A DNA stretch of 64,000 nt from Synechococcus sp. 8F6 (GCF_002252665.1 NZ_NQKZ01000003.1:1-64000), one strand, 5' to 3'. Numbered from the stretch's first letter, positions 38,613-47,992 are shown. The notes: generated by a model not told the origin, from the letters alone. Numbers and translations: made by a program.

Positions 38613-39875
38613 GTGAACGCCCTTCCTGCCGATCGCACCGCCCAGCAGCGCTGGCCCTGGTGGCCCCTGCTGCCGCTCTACCCCTACGGCCTCCGCCGCA
38701 CCGTGGTGCGTGAGCTGATTCCCGAACAGGTCTGGAGTCTGGAGCAGCTGCAGGGGGTGTTGTACGTGGCGGTGCCGATCCGCATGACGGTGGTGCGGTT
38801 GCGCGCTGGGCTGATGCTCTACGCCCCGCTGCCGCCCACCGGTGAGGTGCGCGGGGCCCTGGCCGAGCTGGAAGCTCGCTATGGGCCGGTGCTCACGATC
38901 GTGCTGCCCACCAGCTCGGGCCTGGAGCACAAGTTGCCCCTGCCAGCCCTGGCGCGGGCCTTCCCGGCGGCGCAGGTGTGGGTGACCCCGCGGCAATGGA
39001 GCTTTCCCGTGCAGCTGCCCCTGAGCTGGCTGGGCTTTCCAGCCCAGCGCACTCGGGTGCTGTTTGAGCAGGGGCTGCCCCACACCGATGAACTGCGCTG
39101 GATCCCCCTGGGTCCGCTGGATCTGGGCCTGGGCACCTTCATGGAAGCGGCTTGCCTGCATTGCGCCAGCGGCAGCCTGCTGGTTACCGATGCCCTGGTG
39201 GCGATCAGCGCCGAGCCGCCCGAGCTGTTTGCCGCCGATCCCAGCCCCCTGCTCTTCCACGCCCGGGAGCGGGGTGACGACCCCCTGCTCGATACCCCTG
39301 AGCAACGCCGTCGCGGTTGGCAGCGCCTGGTGCTGTTTGCCTCCTACCTGCGCCCAGAGCCGTTGCAGGTGCCCGGCTGGCGGGAGCTGCTCTCCGGGCT
39401 GCTGGCCCCGGGCGTGCGGGAGAGCCGCGCCTATTTCGGGCTTTACCCCTTCCGCTGGCAGCAACACTGGCAGCAGGAATTCCGGCGGTTGGTGCCGGGC
39501 GAGGGCTCGGCCCTTCTGGTGGCGCCGGTGCTGGAGCGGTTGGTGTTCCCGCGCTGCCAGGCGGCTCTACTGGGCTGGATCCGGGCGTTGGCGGCTCATC
39601 CGGAGCTGCGCTGGCTGGTGCCGGCTCACTACGACGCGCCTGTCCCCTGCAGTCCTGAACGGCTCATGGCCCTGGCCGATGCGCTCGAGGGGCGTCCCTG
39701 GGCCCCGGACAACGGCAGCTGGGCCTATCTCGCTGGTATCGATCGCGCGTTGTTGCAGCTTGGGCTGGTGCCCAACCAACCGCTGCAATCCGAAGTGATG
39801 GAGCCAAGCCCGACGGAGTCGGATCGTTCGGAATCAGATCGTTCGCAATCAGACGAGGAGCGGCTCAGAGCCTGA
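38613..39875 (+). CDS. DUF4336 domain protein
   Basis: 420 residues from GTG 38613. N-terminal YPYGLRRTVVRELIP, the segment LRAGLMLYAPLPPTGEVRGAL and PTSSGLEHKLPLPALARAFP fit DUF4336, a family related to metallo-beta-lactamase-like folds. A soluble cytosolic protein, function unknown. The C-terminus ends in a repetitive acidic tail (ESDRSESDRSQSDEE) encoded by a 15-bp tandem repeat at 39816-39857. The last bases overlap the convergent DUF760 gene by 11 bp. Confidence 0.82.
   Translation: MNALPADRTAQQRWPWWPLLPLYPYGLRRTVVRELIPEQVWSLEQLQGVLYVAVPIRMTVVRLRAGLMLYAPLPPTGEVRGALAELEARYGPVLTIVLPTSSGLEHKLPLPALARAFPAAQVWVTPRQWSFPVQLPLSWLGFPAQRTRVLFEQGLPHTDELRWIPLGPLDLGLGTFMEAACLHCASGSLLVTDALVAISAEPPELFAADPSPLLFHARERGDDPLLDTPEQRRRGWQRLVLFASYLRPEPLQVPGWRELLSGLLAPGVRESRAYFGLYPFRWQQHWQQEFRRLVPGEGSALLVAPVLERLVFPRCQAALLGWIRALAAHPELRWLVPAHYDAPVPCSPERLMALADALEGRPWAPDNGSWAYLAGIDRALLQLGLVPNQPLQSEVMEPSPTESDRSESDRSQSDEERLRA
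39816..39857 (+). repeat. 15-bp tandem repeat in the DUF4336 tail
   Basis: gagtcggatcgttcg, gaatcagatcgttcg, then a partial caatcagacgag, encoding ESDRS ESDRS QSDE. It is in frame and therefore changes only tail length. Confidence 0.8.
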
Positions 39876-40224
39876 GTTCACCAGGATCGGCGTCCAGCTC
39901 CGAATCCAGATCGCCACAGCCCAGCAAGCTGGTGTCAAGCTCCATGCGCTGCTCCATCTGGCGCAGGAAGTAACCGGTCATCATGGCGGAGGCCAGCAGG
40001 CCAGCCAGGTTGTCGCGGTTGGTTTGGATCTTCACTTCAAACTGCTCGCCGGGAAGCATGCCCAGCAGGCCTTGCACGTTGTGGCGAATGATGTCCTGAA
40101 TGTCGCCGCTGGCCGAGCGCGCCACCCGTTGCAGCACATCCGGAGATTGCTCCTGGAGGTACTGGATCAGCGAGTTGCCGCTGATCGCTTCGTTGTCGGT
40201 GGTCAGGAACTCCGGGTTGAACAT
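39865..40224 (-). CDS. DUF760 family protein
   Basis: 119 residues. The block MFNPEFLTTDNEAISGNSLIQYLQE, then DVLQRVARSASGDIQDIIRHNVQGLLGMLP, is characteristic of cyanobacterial/plant DUF760. The middle reads MTGYFLRQMEQRMEL. No signal peptide. It is probably a soluble regulatory or assembly protein. Plant relatives are chloroplast-targeted, but the function here is unknown. Convergent overlap with DUF4336. Confidence 0.85.
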   Translation of the reverse strand: MFNPEFLTTDNEAISGNSLIQYLQEQSPDVLQRVARSASGDIQDIIRHNVQGLLGMLPGEQFEVKIQTNRDNLAGLLASAMMTGYFLRQMEQRMELDTSLLGCGDLDSELDADPGELRL

Positions 40225-40254
40225 CGCCGGTGTGCGCTGCGTCCGGATTGCACC

Positions 40255-40899
40255 CTACCCCAGCTCTCCCGCTGCACCAGGGGGGTGGCCCAGGAGGGAG
40301 AACCGTAACCAGCCGAATCGGTTGAGCGGCCAGTAGCGCAGCACCGCCGTGCCGATCACCGCCGCTCGGGGCAGGGGGCCCCACAGGTGGGAATCCAGGC
40401 TGGCGTTGCGGTTGTCGCCCAGCACCAGCAGGTGATCCGGCGGCACCGTCAAGGGCTCCAGGTGGTAGTTCATCGGTTCGGCCGACCAATCCATCGGGGC
40501 TGGAGCACCGTTGCGCCAGAGCACCCCCTCGCGCACCTCCACCCGGTCGCCGGCTTCGGCCACCACCCGCTTGATCAGGGCGGCGTTGGGGTCGTAGCCC
40601 GCCTCGAGCAGGGCCGGCGGCGGGTGGAAGACCACCACGGAACCAATGGGCACGGGGCGATGCAGGCGGGCCCGCAGCTTCTCCACCAACACCCGGTCCT
40701 GCAGTTGCAGCGTCGGCAGCATCGAGCCGGAGGGGATCCAGCGGGGTTCCAGCACCGCCCAGCGCAGCACCAGAGCCAGCACCACCCAGGCCAGCACAGG
40801 CAAAACCTGACGGCGCAGGGCCTGCAACAGGCCGTTGGTGCTGCTGGAATTGCTGGGGGGCGTTGGGGCCAAGGGCGCAAGGGAGGATGGTTGCCCCAT
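40255..40899 (-). CDS. lepB: Signal peptidase I
   Basis: 214 residues from ATG 40899. One membrane helix (VLPVLAWVVLALVLRWAVLE) anchors the protein. The catalytic serine is S59 in WIPSGSMLPTL and the general-base lysine is K110 in AALIKRVVAEAGDRV. LLVLGDNRNASLDSHLWGPLP is the conserved box E. It cleaves signal peptides from exported proteins. It is divergent from menD with only about 16 bp between the chosen starts. A longer frame to 41175 would run through menD and is rejected. Confidence 0.95.
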   Translation of the reverse strand: MGQPSSLAPLAPTPPSNSSSTNGLLQALRRQVLPVLAWVVLALVLRWAVLEPRWIPSGSMLPTLQLQDRVLVEKLRARLHRPVPIGSVVVFHPPPALLEAGYDPNAALIKRVVAEAGDRVEVREGVLWRNGAPAPMDWSAEPMNYHLEPLTVPPDHLLVLGDNRNASLDSHLWGPLPRAAVIGTAVLRYWPLNRFGWLRFSLLGHPPGAAGELG

Positions 40900-40915
40900 C
40901 CTGTATGGCCCCGGC

Positions 40916-42685
40916 TTGGAGTTGGCCCGTCGCAATCTGGAGGTGGCGCTACTGCTGCTCAGGACCCTGATGGCGCGGGGGCTCAGCCATGCCGTGCTTT
41001 GCCCCGGCAGCCGCTCCGGCGCCCTGGCCATGGCGGCAGGGGTGCTGGAGGGCCGCGGGCTGATCCTCCACACCGCTGTGGATGAGCGCTCCGCAGCCTT
41101 TTTTGCTCTGGGCCTTGGCCGGGCCTCGGGCCGGGCGGCTGCGGTGATCACCACCTCGGGCACGGCCGTCGCCAACCTGCTGCCGGCGGCGGTGGAAGCC
41201 GACTACGGCACCATTCCGCTGCTGCTGATCACGGCGGATCGGCCCGATCGCCTCAAGGGCTGCGGCGCTAACCAGACCGTCAATCAGGAGTGCTTCCTGG
41301 CGGCGAGTGTGCGCTGGCTAGGGCAGGGGGATGGCTCTGGCCTTGCCGCCATGGCCGATGGCGCGATCATCCAGTTGGCGGAAGCTGCCCTGCTGGCGAC
41401 GGCGGCGACGGGCCAGCCGCCTGGGCCCGTGCACCTCAATCTTCCCTTCGAGGAGCCCCTCCACGCCGATGGACTCGCCCTGCTGGAGGCGGCTGATGGC
41501 TTGGAATGGCCCGAGTGCATTGGGCCTGAGTCGCGAGCGCCGGCGCCAGCTCCCCCACGCCCAGCTGGGGGGATGCCGCCCCCCGATCCGGATCGTCCCG
41601 GTGTGGTGGTGGCTGGGCCCTGGCGCGGCCTGCCCCAGCATTGGGATGCCCATGTGGAGGCGCTGCGCCGCTGGCAACGGCGCACGGGTTGGCCGGTGCT
41701 GGCCGATGGTCTGAGCGGTCTGCGCGGCCTGGCGGAGCTCGATCTGGTGGCCGGTTACGACCTGCTGCTGGATGGCTCGGATGTCAGCCTCCAGGCTCCT
41801 CAGGTGTTGCGCCTGGGGCCTCTGCCAGCGAGCCGCCGCTTGCAGCGCTGGCTCGCCGGCCTGGACGCGCAGCACTGGCTGGTGAGTGAGAGCGATCCGC
41901 GCGGACTCGATCCCCTGGGCACCGCCTGCCACCAGAGCGCAGCGGGCTTAGCGGCCTGGGTCGCCGGCTGGCCCCACGCCACCTGGCGGGGGCAGCCCAG
42001 CTCCGTGGCCCTGCAGCTGGCGGCGGCCTGGCGGCAGCGGGAGGACGCCTTGCAGGTGATGTTGAGCACGGTCCTGCCCCCCGGCAGCCCGGGGGAGCCG
42101 GCGCTGGCGCGTGCACTGGGGACTCTGCTGCCGGCGGGTCTGCCGCTCGTGATCGCCAACAGCAGTCCGGTGCGCGACTGGGAAAGTTTTGGCGACCCGG
42201 CGGCCCCAGCCAGGCCGGTTTACGGCTTCCGGGGCGCCTCTGGCATCGACGGCACCTTGTCGATCGCCTGCGGGGTGGCGGAAGCCTTGGGCCAGGCGGT
42301 GCTGCTCACTGGGGATCTGGCCCTGCTGCACGACAGCCATGGCTGGCTGTGGCGCCAGCAGCTTCACGGCCGCCTCACCGTGATCCTGATCAACAACGAT
42401 GGCGGCGGCATCTTCGAGCAGCTGCCGATCCGCACCACGCCAGCCCAGGCCCTCGATTTTGAGCGGCTGTTCGCCATGCCCCAGCCGTTGGATCCCTTGG
42501 AGTTGGCGGCGGTCCATGGGGTGCCGGGGCGCAGGGTCCAGGCCGCTTCTGACTGGGAGCTCCAGCTGGCCTGGGCCCTGCAGCAGCCGTTGGCGCTGTT
42601 GGAGTGGGTTAGTGATCGGCGCGTCGATGCGGGCCGGCGGCAGGCGCTGCGCAGAATGGCCGCCGTTCCCGAGCTGCAGCCGTGA
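40916..42685 (+). CDS. menD: 2-succinyl-5-enolpyruvyl-6-hydroxy-3-cyclohexene-1-carboxylate synthase (MenD)
   Basis: Thiamine-diphosphate enzyme joining isochorismate and 2-oxoglutarate in phylloquinone/menaquinone synthesis. From TTG 40916 ([16 protein letters not shown]) it has 589 residues. The exact start is uncertain, since the frame is open to 40835 but that would overlap lepB head-on. Conserved blocks are [31 protein letters not shown]-type residues, [17 protein letters not shown] and the C-terminal TPP region ([12 protein letters not shown] with [13 protein letters not shown]). Its stop overlaps the menB GTG by 4 bases. Confidence 0.94.
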   Translation: MELARRNLEVALLLLRTLMARGLSHAVLCPGSRSGALAMAAGVLEGRGLILHTAVDERSAAFFALGLGRASGRAAAVITTSGTAVANLLPAAVEADYGTIPLLLITADRPDRLKGCGANQTVNQECFLAASVRWLGQGDGSGLAAMADGAIIQLAEAALLATAATGQPPGPVHLNLPFEEPLHADGLALLEAADGLEWPECIGPESRAPAPAPPRPAGGMPPPDPDRPGVVVAGPWRGLPQHWDAHVEALRRWQRRTGWPVLADGLSGLRGLAELDLVAGYDLLLDGSDVSLQAPQVLRLGPLPASRRLQRWLAGLDAQHWLVSESDPRGLDPLGTACHQSAAGLAAWVAGWPHATWRGQPSSVALQLAAAWRQREDALQVMLSTVLPPGSPGEPALARALGTLLPAGLPLVIANSSPVRDWESFGDPAAPARPVYGFRGASGIDGTLSIACGVAEALGQAVLLTGDLALLHDSHGWLWRQQLHGRLTVILINNDGGGIFEQLPIRTTPAQALDFERLFAMPQPLDPLELAAVHGVPGRRVQAASDWELQLAWALQQPLALLEWVSDRRVDAGRRQALRRMAAVPELQP

Positions 42686-43542
42686 CGGCCTCCTCCATCC
42701 CCTCGGCACCGGTGGCCTGGCAACCCGCAGGCTCCTACGAGGACATCCTGTTTGACCTCTGTGAGGAGGGCATCGCCCGCATCACGATCAACCGGCCCCA
42801 CAAGCGCAACGCCTTCCGGCCGCGCACCGTGCAGGAGCTATGCGATGCCTTTTCGCGGGTTCGCGACAATCCCCGCGTCGGTGTGGTGCTGTTCACCGGG
42901 GCTGGCCCCGCCCCCGACGGCGGTTGGGCGTTCTGTGCCGGCGGCGACCAGAGCGTGCGCGGCGAGGGGGGTTACGTCGATGAGTCGGGTCTGCCCCGGC
43001 TCAACGTGCTCGATCTGCAGCGGCTGATCCGCAGCCTACCCAAGGTGGTGATCGCCCTGGTGGCTGGTTACGCCATCGGCGGCGGGCAGGTGCTGCATCT
43101 GCTCTGCGACCTGAGCCTGGCTGCCGAGAACGCCGTGTTTGGCCAGACCGGGCCCCGCGTGGGCAGCTTCGACGGGGGCTTTGGCGCGGGGTATCTGGCC
43201 CGGGTGGTGGGCCAGCGCAAGGCCCGTGAGATCTGGTTCCTCTGCCGCCAGTACGGCGCCCAGCAGGCCCTGGAGATGGGCCTGGTGAATGCGGTGGTGC
43301 CCCTGGCGGAGCTGGAGGCGGAGGGGGTGCGCTGGGCGTTGGAAGTGCTCCAGCACAGCCCCACGGCGATTCGCTGTCTCAAGGCCGCCTTCAATGCCGA
43401 AACCGATGGCTTGGCCGGTATTCAGGAGCTGGCCGGCCAGGCCACCCACCTCTTCTACCGAACGGCAGAGGGCCAGGAGGGCCGCAATGCCTTCCTGGAG
43501 AAGCGCTCTCCCGATTTTTCTGACGCTCCCTGGTTACCTTGA
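42682..43542 (+). CDS. menB: 1,4-dihydroxy-2-naphthoyl-CoA synthase (MenB)
   Basis: Crotonase-fold enzyme closing the second ring of the naphthoquinone from O-succinylbenzoyl-CoA. 286 residues from GTG 42682. Motifs: [14 protein letters not shown], the oxyanion-hole glycine-rich [19 protein letters not shown], the active-site segment [19 protein letters not shown] and [19 protein letters not shown]. Coupling with menD shows a phylloquinone operon serving photosystem I. Confidence 0.96.
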   Translation: MTASSIPSAPVAWQPAGSYEDILFDLCEEGIARITINRPHKRNAFRPRTVQELCDAFSRVRDNPRVGVVLFTGAGPAPDGGWAFCAGGDQSVRGEGGYVDESGLPRLNVLDLQRLIRSLPKVVIALVAGYAIGGGQVLHLLCDLSLAAENAVFGQTGPRVGSFDGGFGAGYLARVVGQRKAREIWFLCRQYGAQQALEMGLVNAVVPLAELEAEGVRWALEVLQHSPTAIRCLKAAFNAETDGLAGIQELAGQATHLFYRTAEGQEGRNAFLEKRSPDFSDAPWLP

Positions 43543-43577
43543 GGACCAGGGGCTCGTCAGGGCGAGGGATAGACGTT

Positions 43578-43629
43578 GGCGATGGAGTGGCGGCGATGGG
43601 GTGGTGGCGATGGGGTGGTGGCGATGCGG
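43578..43629 (+). repeat. 14-bp tandem repeat ahead of the L,D-transpeptidase
   Basis: ggcgatggagtggc (43578-43591), two exact copies of ggcgatggggtggt (43592-43605, 43606-43619) and a partial fourth, ggcgatgcgg (43620-43629). The last contains the likely start ATG at 43624. Because 14 is not a multiple of 3, gaining or losing a copy changes the upstream frame and the leader sequence. Confidence 0.85.
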
Positions 43630-44175
43630 TTGCTAGGCAAGGCCCTTGGGTTTGGGCTCCTGATGGTGACGGCTGGCATGCCTGGCCGGGCTGCCCCCAA
43701 CCTTCCGGCTGCCGTGATCAGCTCCCCGCCTGCCGCTGCTGATCGCTATTTCGTGCTGGATCGACGTCAGCGCCGCTTGACGGTTTTTGAGGGGGGGCAG
43801 GAACGGCGCCGCTTTCCGGTGGGGGTTGGCCGCCCCGGCTGGGAGACTCCCGTTGGCCAGTTTTCGGTGATTGAACTGGCGGTGGATCCCACCTGGGAGC
43901 ACCCCGCCACCGGTCGCCGCATCCCGCCGGGCCCTGCCAATCCTTTGGGCAGCCGCTGGATCGGCTTCCATCGCGATTGCAACGGCCGCGTTGGTTTCAA
44001 CGGCACGGAGCACCTGGTGGTGAAGGGCTGCGTCAGTGCAGGCTTCCATGGCACCCCCCAGCGCGACAGCGTCGGCCGGGCCGTGTCCCACGGCTGCGTG
44101 CGCCTGCTGGATGAACATGTGCGCGAGTTGTTCGAGCTGGTGCAACTCGGCACCCCCGTGACGGTGCTGCCTTAG
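43624..44175 (+). CDS. L,D-transpeptidase (YkuD domain), exported
   Basis: 183 residues from ATG 43624, chosen because it begins a good signal peptide (MRLLGKALGFGLLMVTAG, then GRAA). The frame to TTG 43576 lies within the 14-bp repeat and adds an unnatural Gly/Trp-rich leader. The catalytic motif is H142 in GFHGT and C158 in SHGCVRL. L,D-transpeptidases cross-link peptidoglycan 3-3 or attach proteins to it in the periplasm. The enzyme is a minimal YkuD form without a binding module. It stands between menB and glgA. Confidence 0.93.
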   Translation: MRLLGKALGFGLLMVTAGMPGRAAPNLPAAVISSPPAAADRYFVLDRRQRRLTVFEGGQERRRFPVGVGRPGWETPVGQFSVIELAVDPTWEHPATGRRIPPGPANPLGSRWIGFHRDCNGRVGFNGTEHLVVKGCVSAGFHGTPQRDSVGRAVSHGCVRLLDEHVRELFELVQLGTPVTVLP

Positions 44176-44214
44176 CGGCGCCCGTAGAGTTGCGCCCACC
44201 TCGGTGCACCAGGT

Positions 44215-45687
44215 ATGCGGATCTTGTTTGCGGCGGCCGAATGCGCGCCGATGATCAAGGTTGGCGGCATGGGAGACGTCGTTGGATCGTTGCCGCCGGC
44301 CCTTGCTGCCCTGGGCCACGACGTGCGCATCATCCTGCCGGGATACGGAAAGCTGTGGTCGAAGCTGCAGGTGTCGCCCGAGCCGATCTGGCGCGGCCAC
44401 ACGATGGGCAACGACTTCGCTGTTTTTGAGGCGCGCCACCCCACCAATGGCCTCACCCTGTATCTGGTGGGCCATCCGGTGTTTGATCCGGAGCGCATCT
44501 ACGGCGGAGAAGACGAGGACTGGCGCTTCACATTCTTTGCCAGTGCTACTGCCGAATTCTGCTGGCATCACTGGAAGCCCCAGGTGCTGCATTGCCATGA
44601 CTGGCACACCGGCATGTTGCCGGTCTGGATGCATCAGGATCCGGAGATCAGCACCGTGTTCACCATCCACAACCTGAAATACCAGGGGCCGTGGCGCTGG
44701 AAACTCGATCGCATCACCTGGTGTCCCTGGTACATGCAGGGGGACCACACGATGGCGGCGGCGCTGCTCTACGCCGATCGCGTCAATGCGGTGTCGCCCA
44801 CCTATGCCATGGAGATTCGAACGCCCCAGTACGGCGAGCATCTCGATGGTCTGCTGAATTTCATCAGCGGCAAGCTGCGCGGCATCGTCAACGGCATCGA
44901 CACTGAAGACTGGAATCCGGCCGTTGATGCCACCCTGCCGGCTCGGTTCTCGGCCACCGATCTGGCCCCCCGGCCTGTCAACAAACAGGCCCTGCAGGAG
45001 CGTTTCGGGCTGGCGGTGAATCCCCGTTCCTACCTGCTGGGGATGGTGAGCCGACTGGTGGATCAGAAGGGCGTTGATTTGCTGCTGCAGGTGGCCGATC
45101 GGGTGCTGGCCTACACCGACAGCCAGATCGTGGTGCTGGGCACGGGCGATCGCACCTATGAAAGTGGGCTGTGGCAGATGGCGTCGCGCCATCCCGGTCG
45201 CTTCGCCGTGTTCCTTACCTACGACGATGCCCTCTCCCGGCTGATTTACGCCGGCAGCGACGCCTTCCTGATGCCGAGCCGCTTTGAGCCCTGCGGCATC
45301 AGCCAGATGTTGGCCATGCGTTATGGCTCGATCCCGGTGGTGCGCATGGTGGGCGGTCTGGTCGACACCGTGCCCCCCAACGATCCGCTGGCTGGTAGCG
45401 GCACCGGCTACGGCTTCGACCGTTACGAGCCGATCGATTTCTACACCGCGATCGTGCGCTCCTGGGAGGCCTACCGCAACCAGGCCAGCTGGCAGGACCT
45501 GCAGCGCAGGGCCATGGCCGTGGATTTCAGTTGGGCCCGCTCGGCCCTGGCCTATGACGCCATGTACCGCGATGTCTCTGGGGTCAAGGAACCAACGCCC
45601 GAGGCGTCCGATGTGGAGCGCTTCTCCCAGGGTCAGGATGCCGACCCCAGCCGCCGCGGCCTGGCGTCGCTGCTGAAGCGCCGTTGA
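44215..45687 (+). CDS. glgA: Glycogen synthase
   Basis: GT5 glucosyltransferase extending alpha-1,4-glucan from ADP-glucose. 490 residues. The N-terminal substrate loop is [17 protein letters not shown] (KxGG), with [14 protein letters not shown] in the middle. The C-terminal domain has [14 protein letters not shown] and [17 protein letters not shown], the E-containing donor site. ATG 44215 follows the L,D-transpeptidase by 39 bp. Together with glgB at 9.5 kb it supplies the polymerising steps of glycogen synthesis. Confidence 0.97.
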   Translation: MRILFAAAECAPMIKVGGMGDVVGSLPPALAALGHDVRIILPGYGKLWSKLQVSPEPIWRGHTMGNDFAVFEARHPTNGLTLYLVGHPVFDPERIYGGEDEDWRFTFFASATAEFCWHHWKPQVLHCHDWHTGMLPVWMHQDPEISTVFTIHNLKYQGPWRWKLDRITWCPWYMQGDHTMAAALLYADRVNAVSPTYAMEIRTPQYGEHLDGLLNFISGKLRGIVNGIDTEDWNPAVDATLPARFSATDLAPRPVNKQALQERFGLAVNPRSYLLGMVSRLVDQKGVDLLLQVADRVLAYTDSQIVVLGTGDRTYESGLWQMASRHPGRFAVFLTYDDALSRLIYAGSDAFLMPSRFEPCGISQMLAMRYGSIPVVRMVGGLVDTVPPNDPLAGSGTGYGFDRYEPIDFYTAIVRSWEAYRNQASWQDLQRRAMAVDFSWARSALAYDAMYRDVSGVKEPTPEASDVERFSQGQDADPSRRGLASLLKRR

Positions 45688-45697
45688 ATCCTCTCCG

Positions 45698-46495
45698 GTG
45701 ACGCCCCCCCGTGACGCCCCCCGTGACGCGCCCCTAGACGCCGCAAGCCCTGCGACGGACTCTGCGCCCTATCCAGCTCCTTACGAGGAGCCATGGGGGC
45801 GCCTGGCGGGCGATCTGGGTGCCGTGGTGGCTAGTTCGGGCTTGAAGCTGCGCGAGCTCTGGCGTCGCAATCGGGAGGGGGATCTCTCGGTGCCGGGGTT
45901 CTGGCCCGTCTCCTTGGCCCCCCTGTTCTGGCCGCTGCTAGTGGCCCTGGGCCTGGCCCTTGTGTTGGCGCTGATCCTGCGTTTTGCGCCCGGTCAGCAC
46001 CACGCTGCGTCAGGCGTTCAACAACCTGTTCAACAACCTGTTCAAGAACAAGGTCAACAACAGGTCCCATCAGCCCTGTCACAACCTGTTTCCAAGTCTG
46101 TTTCACAAGCTGTTCAACAGCCTGGCCAGCAGCGTGCGGCGAATGTGCTCCAGCCCCCATCGCAGTCCCCATCCCCGCCCCAGTCGCCGCCCGAACCGCT
46201 GCTGGAGCTCGATCCCCTGTTGGCCCTGCTCGCCGAAGACGACCCGCAGGCCTGCATCGCCTCGGCCCGTCCGCACCCGCAGGCGAGCCGCCTCGATCTG
46301 GAGATGGCCGCCGCCTATCAGGCTCTGCTTCCGGAGCGCCGTCAACAGCTGGCCGACCACTGGCTGCAGCGCAGCCGGGAGCTGGGCTATGAACGGTTGC
46401 GGTTGCTGGATGGCAGCGGCACGGTGCTGGGCCAGGCGGCCCGGGTGGGTAGCGGCATGGTGCTGCTGGAGCTGTCCCCAGAGCCTCAGGCATGA
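45698..46495 (+). CDS. Single-pass membrane protein with a Gln/Pro/Val repeat linker
   Basis: 265 residues from GTG 45698. The N-terminus is Pro/Asp/Ala-rich and encoded by 12-13-bp repeats (gtgacgcccccc at 45698 and 45711, gtgacgcgcccc at 45723). One membrane helix (LLVALGLALVLALIL) follows, then a low-complexity linker with VQQPVQQPVQ periodicity, encoded by the 12-bp repeat 46019-46126. A folded C-terminal 90 residues complete it (LDPLLALLAEDD, then AAYQALLPERRQQLADHWL). It looks like a membrane-anchored periplasmic domain on a flexible stalk. No family could be named. It lies between glgA and murF. Confidence 0.7.
   Translation: MTPPRDAPRDAPLDAASPATDSAPYPAPYEEPWGRLAGDLGAVVASSGLKLRELWRRNREGDLSVPGFWPVSLAPLFWPLLVALGLALVLALILRFAPGQHHAASGVQQPVQQPVQEQGQQQVPSALSQPVSKSVSQAVQQPGQQRAANVLQPPSQSPSPPQSPPEPLLELDPLLALLAEDDPQACIASARPHPQASRLDLEMAAAYQALLPERRQQLADHWLQRSRELGYERLRLLDGSGTVLGQAARVGSGMVLLELSPEPQA
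46019..46126 (+). repeat. 12-bp tandem repeat, about 9 degenerate units
   Basis: Units such as caacaacctgtt (46019-46030, 46031-46042), tcacaacctgtt (46079-46090), tccaagtctgtt and tcacaagctgtt (46103-46114). They keep a 12-bp phase throughout, with some diverged units in the middle. Same consensus as the repeat at 22540-22611, but here on the coding strand. Confidence 0.8.
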
Positions 46496-46522
46496 TCCTG
46501 GGCGTCGTCTCGCCCCGCACCG

Positions 46523-47950
46523 ATGACCTTGCGCCTGGCCCAGCTGCAGGAGCTCTGGGGGATCCCCACGACTGGCTCCTTATCGGCCGCGCAAGCCGCA
46601 ATCACCCTGGCTCCCCAGGCGATCTGCACCGACAGCCGTCACCTCGCCCCCGGCCAACTGTTTGTGCCACTGGCGGGCGAGCGCTTTGACGGCCACACGT
46701 TTCTTCCCGCTGCCCAGGAGCTGGGTGCCGCTGCTCTGCTGGCCCAGAACGGCCATCTCGATCTCGCTAGCCAGGAGGCGCTGATTGGGGAGGCCACCAA
46801 GGCGGGCGTTCCCCTCTGGCTGGTGCCAGACACCCTGCTGGCCTACCAGCAGCTCGCGGGCCTGTGGCGCCAGCAGCTGCAGGCGCCGGTGGTGGCGGTA
46901 ACCGGTTCGGCCGGCAAAACCACCACGCGGGAGTTGATCCGGGCCGCCCTGGCTCCCCTGGGGGCGGTGAGCGCCTCTAGGGGCAACAACAACAACGACA
47001 TCGGTGTCCCCCTGACGCTGCTCCAGGCCAGCTCCAACGACGCGGCTGTGGTGGTGGAGATGGGCATGCGGGGTCTGGGCGAGATCGAGCGCCTCAGCTG
47101 CAGTGCGCGCCCCGACGTGGCGGTGATCACCAACATCGGCACGGCCCACATCGGCCGGCTCGGCAGCCGCGAGGCGATCGCTACCGCCAAGTGTGAGATC
47201 ACCGCCGGGCTGCGGCCCGATGGAGTGGTGGTGATCCCGGCAGGGGATCCCCTGCTGGATGCGGCCCTGGCGCGGGTGTGGCAGGGCCGGGTGGTGCGGA
47301 TCGCCCTTAAGGGCGAAGGCCATGAGGCCCAGGCCGATTGGCTGGGCCGTCTGGATGCCAGTGGGGAGACGCTCGTGGTGGCAGGGGTTGTGGTGGAGGT
47401 GCCTCTGGAGGGGATCCACCACGCCCGAAACCTCATGTTGGCTCTCGCGGTGGCGCGGGAGCTGGGGCTCGAACCCGACCGCTGGCAGCCCTTGCAGGTG
47501 GATCTGCCCGGAGGTCGCAGCCGGCGTCTGGAGCTGGGTGGGGTGCTGGTGCTCGATGAGACCTACAACGCCTCACCGGAGGCGGTGCTGGCCTCGTTGG
47601 ATCTTCTGGCCCGGCAACCCGGTCGCCGTTTTGCGGTGCTCGGCACGATGCTCGAGCTGGGCGAGCAGAGCCTGCACCTACACCGGCAGGTGGCCGAACG
47701 GGCCCGCCAGCTGGGCCTGGATGGCCTGGTGATCGTGGATGGGGGTGAGGAAGGGGCTGTGATGCTGGAAGCTGCAAGTGGTCTGACCCGGCTGGAGCGG
47801 GTCGCCACGCCAGAAGCTGCGGCGGCTCAGCTCAAGGGCTGGCTGGCTCCTGGAGACGTGCTGCTGCTCAAGGCGAGTCGCGGCGTGGCACTGGAGCGGT
47901 TGATTCCCCTGCTCCAGCAGCAGCGCCAGCACCTGGCTGATCCGTCATGA
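46523..47950 (+). CDS. murF: UDP-N-acetylmuramoyl-tripeptide--D-alanyl-D-alanine ligase
   Basis: Adds D-Ala-D-Ala to the UDP-MurNAc-tripeptide in cytosolic peptidoglycan precursor synthesis. 475 residues. Mur ligase N-domain, the ATP loop VTGSAGKTTTRELIRAAL, SRGNNNNDIGVPLTLL, and the C-terminal region with DETYNASPEAVLASLDLL. ATG 46523 starts 27 bp after the membrane-protein gene. A weak hairpin at 47993-48022 may end transcription. Confidence 0.96.
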   Translation: MTLRLAQLQELWGIPTTGSLSAAQAAITLAPQAICTDSRHLAPGQLFVPLAGERFDGHTFLPAAQELGAAALLAQNGHLDLASQEALIGEATKAGVPLWLVPDTLLAYQQLAGLWRQQLQAPVVAVTGSAGKTTTRELIRAALAPLGAVSASRGNNNNDIGVPLTLLQASSNDAAVVVEMGMRGLGEIERLSCSARPDVAVITNIGTAHIGRLGSREAIATAKCEITAGLRPDGVVVIPAGDPLLDAALARVWQGRVVRIALKGEGHEAQADWLGRLDASGETLVVAGVVVEVPLEGIHHARNLMLALAVARELGLEPDRWQPLQVDLPGGRSRRLELGGVLVLDETYNASPEAVLASLDLLARQPGRRFAVLGTMLELGEQSLHLHRQVAERARQLGLDGLVIVDGGEEGAVMLEAASGLTRLERVATPEAAAAQLKGWLAPGDVLLLKASRGVALERLIPLLQQQRQHLADPS

Positions 47951-47992
47951 TGGCTGTGGAGCAGCATTTCACGATGTTGTGCCTTCGGGCAG

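Noticed and set aside
40900-41175. Longer lepB frame reading back to 41175
   Set aside because: It would run through menD. The catalytic domain plus anchor is complete from ATG 40899.
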